Shown: one piece after another, positions 33,969 to 38,713 of the stretch | Position numbering within the stretch: position 1 is the first letter of the stretch | How the letters are laid out: the number at the start of each line of letters is the position of its first letter | NCBI GenBank assembly: GCA_000824825.2 | Contig: LM655187.1 | Span: 287,532-326,244 of the forward strand | Direction: 5' to 3' | Origin: Mesorhizobium sp. ORS 3324 | GTDB taxonomy: Bacteria; Pseudomonadota; Alphaproteobacteria; Rhizobiales; Rhizobiaceae | Length of the DNA: 38,713 bases | Made by a program: the position numbers and the translations under genes | Notes under the pieces: model-generated | Seen by the model: only the letters and a program-made list of their open reading frames with translations | The model's database searches: none | Told to the model about the DNA's origin: nothing

Positions 33969-34136
33969 TCAGCCGTAGATCTGCTTGTGGATCTGGTAGA
34001 GCATCTCCGAGCGGTCGGCGCGCAGATCGGCGAGATCGCGGCTCGACAGGTTCTCGATTTCGGCGACGAGACGGTTGTACTGGCGGCGCTTGGCGATGTT
34101 GGTGCGAGCGCGGGAGACGAGGTTGTCGAAGATCAT
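33969..34136 (-). CDS. DUF1127 protein, 55 residues
   Basis: A small basic protein, MIFDNLVSRARTNIAKRRQY followed by the DUF1127 core RLVAEIENLSSRDLADLRAD. The ATG at 34136 has AAGGAA about eight bases upstream; a longer reading starts 24 bases earlier. Short DUF1127 proteins of this size are often strongly expressed in alphaproteobacteria and linked to RNA or regulatory roles. Its promoter must lie in 34137-34375, which also contains the 14-bp inverted repeat. It converges with the cyclic-nucleotide-domain gene. Confidence 0.85.
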   Translation of the reverse strand: MIFDNLVSRARTNIAKRRQYNRLVAEIENLSSRDLADLRADRSEMLYQIHKQIYG

Positions 34137-34209
34137 GACGAGGTTCCTTCTCTGCCGCATTCACGCGGCGGGTTTGTTCCTCCCTGATCGATTACGAGCA
34201 TGACATAGG

Positions 34210-34249
34210 AATGGTGCATTGCAAAAACGAGATGTTGCAATGCACCATT
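34210..34249. promoter_or_regulatory. Perfect 14-bp inverted repeat between divergent DUF1127 and SMP-30 genes
   Basis: AATGGTGCATTGCA (34210-34223) and TGCAATGCACCATT (34236-34249) are perfect reverse complements around a 12-base spacer. Each arm contains a TGCAATGCA-type unit that is itself symmetric. The site is 74 bases before the DUF1127 start and 127 bases before the SMP-30 start. There is no T-run on either side. It looks like a paired operator, or an RNA hairpin if transcribed. Confidence 0.65.
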
Positions 34250-34375
34250 GCAGCCAGCGCATAGCAGGTTAACACAGCCCTAAACGTCAGGACGTCGTGA
34301 AGGCAATCATCCGATCTTGCCTTCACGCCCTCATGCTGGCTTGATCGCGCGACATGTGAGTGCCGGGAGGAAAGC

Positions 34376-35296
<921 letters not shown>

Positions 35297-35607
35297 GCGA
35301 AACCGGGCGTCTTGTGTGGGAGCTTTTGCTTGTACGTTGGTGATGCTCAGGGCTATCGCGTGTGTCGGCGCCGCCCCTCATCCGCCTGCCGGCACCTTCT
35401 CCCCGTAAAGTGACGGGGAGAAGGGGGCTGGCCGCAGCCTCGGCGCACTTCCTCCGACGCTGCCGATTGGCGAAACCGGCGATGAGAGCGCCCCTCTCCC
35501 CGTCACTATACGGGGAGAGGATGCCGGCAGGCAGGTGAGGGGCAGCACCGCCGCTGCAGGTCTATTCTGTGCGGTGAGGAGCAAAAGCGCCCTGTATGCG
35601 CAGCAAG
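35297..35607. other. 311-base gap dominated by a palindromic repeat
   Basis: There is no gene in this stretch between the SMP-30 stop and the FMN reductase stop. Over half is the inverted pair of RIME-like elements at 35373-35543. The two flanking genes converge, so the repeat may also help to end both transcripts. Confidence 0.6.
35373..35543. repeat. Inverted pair of RIME-like palindromic elements
   Basis: The left element (35373-35428) begins GCCCCTCATCCGCCTGCCGG and contains the hairpin TTCTCCCCGT-AAAGTG-ACGGGGAGAA. The right element (35488-35543) is its inverted copy with few mismatches and has its own hairpin around CTCTCCCCGT/ACGGGGAGAG. About 59 bases of unique sequence lie between the arms. 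Elements of this type, each with two palindromes, are known from rhizobia as RIMEs. Confidence 0.8.
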
Positions 35608-36141
35608 TTAGCGGCCTCGAATGAAGCCAGCAAAGGCCCGAACCGCGTTTCGCATCGCCAGCGAGTTTGCCGCCTCCGCCAGGATTTCCTCCGCCTCCAC
35701 CGGCTTCTTGCCGAGCAGCGCGATCTCGAGCGTGGTCTCTTCGTAAAGCGCGAAGGACATGGTGCGCATGATCTCGGCGAGCGCGGCGCGGGCATAGAGC
35801 GAGCGCGGCGAGCCATGCACCAGCATCGCCGGCTTGCCGACCGCGGCATCGCGCGACACCAGCCAGTCGAGCGCGTTCTTCATGCCGCCGGGCACGCCAT
35901 GGGCATATTCCGGACAGGAGACGATGATGCCGTCGGCATGGGTGACGGCGTCGATCAGGTCACTTGCCTCGCGCGGCGTTCGCTCGCCTTCGTCGTCCGG
36001 GTTGAAGATCGGCAGCCGGCCAAGTCCGCCATAGATGACGAAGCGGCAATCCGCAGGCGCATTGGCGGCGAGCGCCTCGACCAGGGCCGAATTGGTCGAG
36101 GCGGCGCGCAGGCTGCCGGAGATGGCGAGGATCTCGATCAA
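35608..36141 (-). CDS. NADPH-dependent FMN reductase family protein
   Basis: A 177-residue flavodoxin-fold reductase. Signature regions are ILAISGSLRAASTNSALVEA, where the FMN phosphate loop SGSLR is clear, ADGIIVSCPEYAHGVPGGMK, and NALDWLVSRDAAVGKPAML. The likely start is TTG at 36141, directly before IEILAISGS, since no ATG or GTG is available after the upstream gene; no clear ribosome site is visible, so the start is uncertain. It may be a quinone or metal reductase or a flavin supplier. It lies just downstream of the PPOX flavoprotein gene, so the two are probably co-transcribed flavin proteins. Confidence 0.87.
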   Translation of the reverse strand: MIEILAISGSLRAASTNSALVEALAANAPADCRFVIYGGLGRLPIFNPDDEGERTPREASDLIDAVTHADGIIVSCPEYAHGVPGGMKNALDWLVSRDAAVGKPAMLVHGSPRSLYARAALAEIMRTMSFALYEETTLEIALLGKKPVEAEEILAEAANSLAMRNAVRAFAGFIRGR

Positions 36142-36172
36142 GAGGATGAGCCGGGTGAGTCGTTCCCGGATG

Positions 36173-36793
36173 CTACCACGGGGTCGTGCGGTAATCCTCG
36201 TCCAGCTCACGGTCGATCTCGCCGGCGCTCTCGGCCAGCGCCAGCTGGTCGCGGATGATCTCACCGAGCGTCGGCAGGCTCGCGCGGTCGTGCCAGGTCT
36301 CCGGCTTCCACAGTTCGGAGCGCATGAAGGCCTTGGCGCAGTGCATGTAGGCGGCCTTCACCGTCACCACGATGACGCTTTGCGGCTCCTTGCCGTCCAC
36401 CGCCAGGCGCTCGCGCAGGCCGGCATCGATCGTGATGCGGGCGTCGCCGTTGACGCGCAGCGTCTCGTTCATGCCGGGAATGAGGAAGAGCAGCCCGACC
36501 GACGGGTTGCGGATGATGTTTTCCAGCGTGTCCAACCGATTGTTGCCCGGACGGTCGGGAATGGCGATGGTGCTGTTGTCGAGGATGGCGGTGAACCCGG
36601 GCCTGTCGCCCTTCGGCGTTACGTCGGCATTGCCGGCGCCGTCGGAGGAACCGATCAGCACGAAGGGGCTCTTGCCGATGAAGGAGCGGCAGTGGCCGTC
36701 GAGCGCCCTGAGTTCCTTGCGGATCGAGCCGTCGGTCGGACGGGGCGTCTTGTAGATCGTCCTCAGCTCGTCGCGCGTGTTGAGGAACTCCAT
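36173..36793 (-). CDS. PPOX-type FMN-binding flavoprotein (MSMEG_1061-like)
   Basis: A 206-residue split-barrel flavoprotein related to pyridoxamine-phosphate oxidase. Landmarks are SPFVLIGSSDGAGNADVTPK, then a GDRPGFTAIL turn, TIAIPDRPGNNRLDTLENI, NPSVGLLFLIPGMNETLRVN and CAKAFMRSELWKP. It fits the group annotated as MSMEG_1061-family PPOX proteins, whose substrates are mostly unknown; F420 or FMN may be the cofactor in relatives, FMN being more likely here. The ATG at 36793 has AGAGGGG upstream. It is followed by the FMN reductase gene, with the two close enough to share a transcript. Confidence 0.88.
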   Translation of the reverse strand: MEFLNTRDELRTIYKTPRPTDGSIRKELRALDGHCRSFIGKSPFVLIGSSDGAGNADVTPKGDRPGFTAILDNSTIAIPDRPGNNRLDTLENIIRNPSVGLLFLIPGMNETLRVNGDARITIDAGLRERLAVDGKEPQSVIVVTVKAAYMHCAKAFMRSELWKPETWHDRASLPTLGEIIRDQLALAESAGEIDRELDEDYRTTPW

Positions 36794-36815
36794 TCCCGTC
36801 CCCTCTTTGCCTTGA

Positions 36816-36860
36816 CGCATTTCCGGGCGGAAACCGCTACACACTCTTCCTGGAATTGCT
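36816..36860 (-). repeat. Dispersed short palindromic repeat, copy C (overlaps yciB end)
   Basis: Read on the minus strand it begins AGCAATTCCAGGAAGAGTGT and ends CCGGAAATGCG, so it is an inverted copy of the repeat at 33187-33231. The yciB stop codon TAG (36839-36837) lies inside it. The last seven codons of yciB are repeat sequence. Confidence 0.8.
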
Positions 36861-37511
36861 CTCGTTGTTCTCTTCCTTGGCTTTCTCCTCCAGCGAATGG
36901 CGCATGATCAGCGGCATCTGGCTGAAGGTGAAGAGCAAGGTGATGGGGATCGTGCCCCAGACCTTGAAATAAAGCCAGGTCGCCTCGGAGAAATTGCGCC
37001 AGACCACCTCGTTGAGCGCGGCCAGGAACAGGAAGAAGAGCCCCCACCGGAAGGTCAGCTTGCGCCAGCCTTCGGCATCGAGCTGGAATGCCGAATCGAA
37101 GACATAGCCGAGCAGCGACCTGCCGAAGGCCAGTCCGCCGAGCAGCGCGACGCCGAACAGTGAGTTGATGATCGTCGGCTTCATGAAGGCGAAGGTCTTG
37201 TCCTGCAGGTAGAGAGCGAGCGCGCCGAACACGAAGACGACGATCGCCGAGACCAGCGGCATCAGCGGCAGGCTGCGGGTCAGCGCCCAGGAAGCGCTGA
37301 GCGACAAGGCCGTTGCGACCATGAAGAATGCGGTAGCGATCAGGATCGGTTCGCCAAGATGGGTGAGGATCGGGAACTTGCCGGCCAGCCATTCACCGCG
37401 GATCGTGGTGAAGAAGAACACCAGACCGGGCCCGAGCTCGAGCAGGAACTTCAAGCCGGGATTGAGAGGCTTGCGGCGCGGGTCGGTCGGGTCGCGTTCG
37501 AGGATGTTCAT
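36837..37511 (-). CDS. yciB: Inner-membrane septation protein A (YciB/IspZ family)
   Basis: A 224-residue inner-membrane protein with five or more hydrophobic segments. Family landmarks are [60 protein letters not shown] and [14 protein letters not shown]. YciB/IspZ proteins affect septation and envelope synthesis, with an unclear mechanism. The ATG at 37511 has AAGGAC six bases upstream. The C-terminus SNSRKSV and the stop codon come from a dispersed palindromic repeat, so the native end was probably different. It follows ftsY on the same strand after 53 bases. Confidence 0.93.
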   Translation of the reverse strand: MNILERDPTDPRRKPLNPGLKFLLELGPGLVFFFTTIRGEWLAGKFPILTHLGEPILIATAFFMVATALSLSASWALTRSLPLMPLVSAIVVFVFGALALYLQDKTFAFMKPTIINSLFGVALLGGLAFGRSLLGYVFDSAFQLDAEGWRKLTFRWGLFFLFLAALNEVVWRNFSEATWLYFKVWGTIPITLLFTFSQMPLIMRHSLEEKAKEENNESNSRKSV

Positions 37512-37524
37512 GAAAGTCCTTCTT

Positions 37525-37559
37525 GCGCATGATCTAGCCGAAAAGCGGGCAGATCACGC
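37525..37559. repeat. Short palindromic repeat between ftsY and yciB
   Basis: GCGCATGATCT (37525-37535) and AGATCACGC (37551-37559) form an imperfect inverted repeat around CCGAAAAGCGGG. This is the form of a second group of rhizobial intergenic palindromes. It fills most of the gap between ftsY and yciB and reaches to within eight bases of the yciB ribosome site. Confidence 0.55.
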
Positions 37560-37564
37560 CTTGT

Positions 37565-38713
37565 TCAAGCCACGCCGGCAATCGCCCTGGCGAATTCGCT
37601 TGCCGAAAACGGTTCGAGGTCGTCGACCTGCTCGCCGACGCCGATGAAATAGACCGGCAATCTGTGCTTGGCGGCGATCGCCACCAGAATACCGCCGCGC
37701 GCCGTGCCGTCCAGCTTGGTCATCACCAGGCCGTTGACGCCGGCGACGTTGCGGAAGATCTCGACCTGGCTGAGCGCATTCTGGCCGGTGGTGGCGTCGA
37801 CCGTCTGCAGCACGGTATGCGGCGCTTCCGGATCGAGCTTGCCCAGAACGCGCACGATCTTTTCCAGCTCCGCCATCAGCTCGGTCTTGTTCTGCAGCCG
37901 CCCAGCGGTGTCGATGATCAACACGTCGGAGCCGGCCTCTTTTGCCTTCTCGAAGGCGTCGTAGGCGAGGCCCGCGGCATCGGCGCCGAGCTTGGTGGCG
38001 ACGACCGGCGACTTCGTGCGCTCGCCCCAGATCTTCAGCTGCTCGATCGCGGCGGCGCGGAAAGTGTCGCCCGCGGCGAGCATCACCGAAAGGCCGCCGT
38101 CGGTCAGCTTGGCCGCCAGCTTGCCGATGGTCGTGGTCTTGCCGGTGCCGTTGACGCCGACGACGAGGATGACATGCGGCTTATGGCTGAGATCGAGCTC
38201 GAGCGGCTTGGCGACCGGCGTCAGCACCTTTTCCACCTCCGCCGCCATCACCGAGCGGACTTCCGCATCGGAGACATCCTTGCCGTAGCGGCTGGAGGCA
38301 AGCGAATCGGTGACGCGGAGCGCCGTCTCGACGCCGAGATCGGCGCGGATCAGCACGTCCTCGAGATCCTGCAGCGTGTCCTCGTCAAGCTTGCGCTTGG
38401 TGAAGACGCCGGCGATGTTGCCGGTGAGCTCGCGCGAGGAACGGGCAAGCCCGTCCCGCATGCGCTGGAACCATGAGCGCCTCGGCGCCGGCTCCGGCGC
38501 CTTCTGCGGCTCGGCCTTCTGCTCGACCTTCTTCGCAACCGTCACCTTGCCGGCCGCCGGCGCGGGTTTTGGCGGCGCAGGGACGGTTTCAAGTTCCGGC
38601 GCTATCTCGGCGCGCACCGGCTGCTGTTCGATGGGCGCAGGCTGGCGAATCGGCGGCGGAATTTCAGCAGCAGCCTCGGGCGCCAAATCCTCGGCAGGCT
38701 GGCGCTGCCCCTC
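37565..38713 (-). CDS. ftsY: Signal recognition particle receptor FtsY (5' end outside window)
   Basis: At least 382 residues; the frame stays open to the window edge at 38713, so the N-terminus is missing. The visible N-terminal part is an acidic, proline- and alanine-rich A domain. The NG domain follows with ILVVGVNGTGKTTTIGKLAA (G1), GDTFRAAAIEQL, VLIIDTAGRLQNKTELM (G3), VMTKLDGTARGG (G4) and FIGVGEQVDDLEPF at the end. FtsY is the GTPase docking receptor for SRP-ribosome complexes at the inner membrane. A TTG at 38686 could be read as a start, but the frame continues upstream with similar composition, so I treat the gene as partial. Confidence 0.96.
   Translation of the reverse strand, partial: EGQRQPAEDLAPEAAAEIPPPIRQPAPIEQQPVRAEIAPELETVPAPPKPAPAAGKVTVAKKVEQKAEPQKAPEPAPRRSWFQRMRDGLARSSRELTGNIAGVFTKRKLDEDTLQDLEDVLIRADLGVETALRVTDSLASSRYGKDVSDAEVRSVMAAEVEKVLTPVAKPLELDLSHKPHVILVVGVNGTGKTTTIGKLAAKLTDGGLSVMLAAGDTFRAAAIEQLKIWGERTKSPVVATKLGADAAGLAYDAFEKAKEAGSDVLIIDTAGRLQNKTELMAELEKIVRVLGKLDPEAPHTVLQTVDATTGQNALSQVEIFRNVAGVNGLVMTKLDGTARGGILVAIAAKHRLPVYFIGVGEQVDDLEPFSASEFARAIAGVA

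Overview
The window looks like a chromosomal piece of an alphaproteobacterium of the order Hyphomicrobiales, most likely Mesorhizobium or a close relative. This rests on the high GC content, a MucR/Ros-type regulator, two DUF1127 mini-proteins, the hemC-hemD-Mic60-like-HemY cluster next to tsaD-gpsA, and the short palindromic intergenic repeats. No sequence search was possible, so the genus is inferred. I saw no rRNA, tRNA, CRISPR array, transposase or phage gene.

Layout. (1) 38-6986, minus strand: a catabolic transport operon. In transcription order it holds a 4-oxalocrotonate-tautomerase-like protein, an SMP-30/gluconolactonase-type lactonase, a sugar-type periplasmic binding protein, a double-domain ABC ATPase, two RbsC-type permeases and a second binding protein of the unrelated BMP family. 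A perfect GntR-style operator palindrome lies just upstream. (2) 7138-9137, minus: a GAF sensor kinase and its LuxR-type response regulator, overlapping by one base. (3) 9356-14919, plus: a tight operon of GH15 glucan hydrolase, 6-phosphogluconate dehydrogenase, zwf and a polyphosphate-glucokinase-like ROK kinase. Together they could take an alpha-glucan to glucose, glucose-6-phosphate and the oxidative pentose phosphate pathway. (4) 15110-19782, plus: a MucR-like regulator, a PLP aminotransferase, an MFS exporter and an orphan class III PLP enzyme with a TTG start. (5) 20056-26094, minus: glutamine amidotransferase, TerB-like protein, HemY, Mic60/mitofilin-like protein, hemD and hemC.

(6) 26193-30345, plus: tsaD, gpsA, a YciI-like protein, an EVE-domain protein, a METTL20-like methyltransferase and a DUF1761 membrane protein. 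(7) 30424-34136: a LysR regulator, two DUF1127 proteins, an L,D-transpeptidase, an OmpR-type response regulator and a stand-alone cyclic-nucleotide-binding-domain protein. (8) 34376-38713: a second SMP-30 lactonase, an FMN reductase, a PPOX flavoprotein, yciB and ftsY, the last cut by the window edge.

I found no clearly new defence or mobile system. The most interesting points are the glucan-to-pentose-phosphate operon facing a two-component system; the transporter operon with two unrelated binding proteins and a probable GntR operator; a perfect 14-bp inverted repeat between a DUF1127 gene and an SMP-30 gene; and dispersed palindromic repeats that supply stop codons and C-terminal residues to genes.
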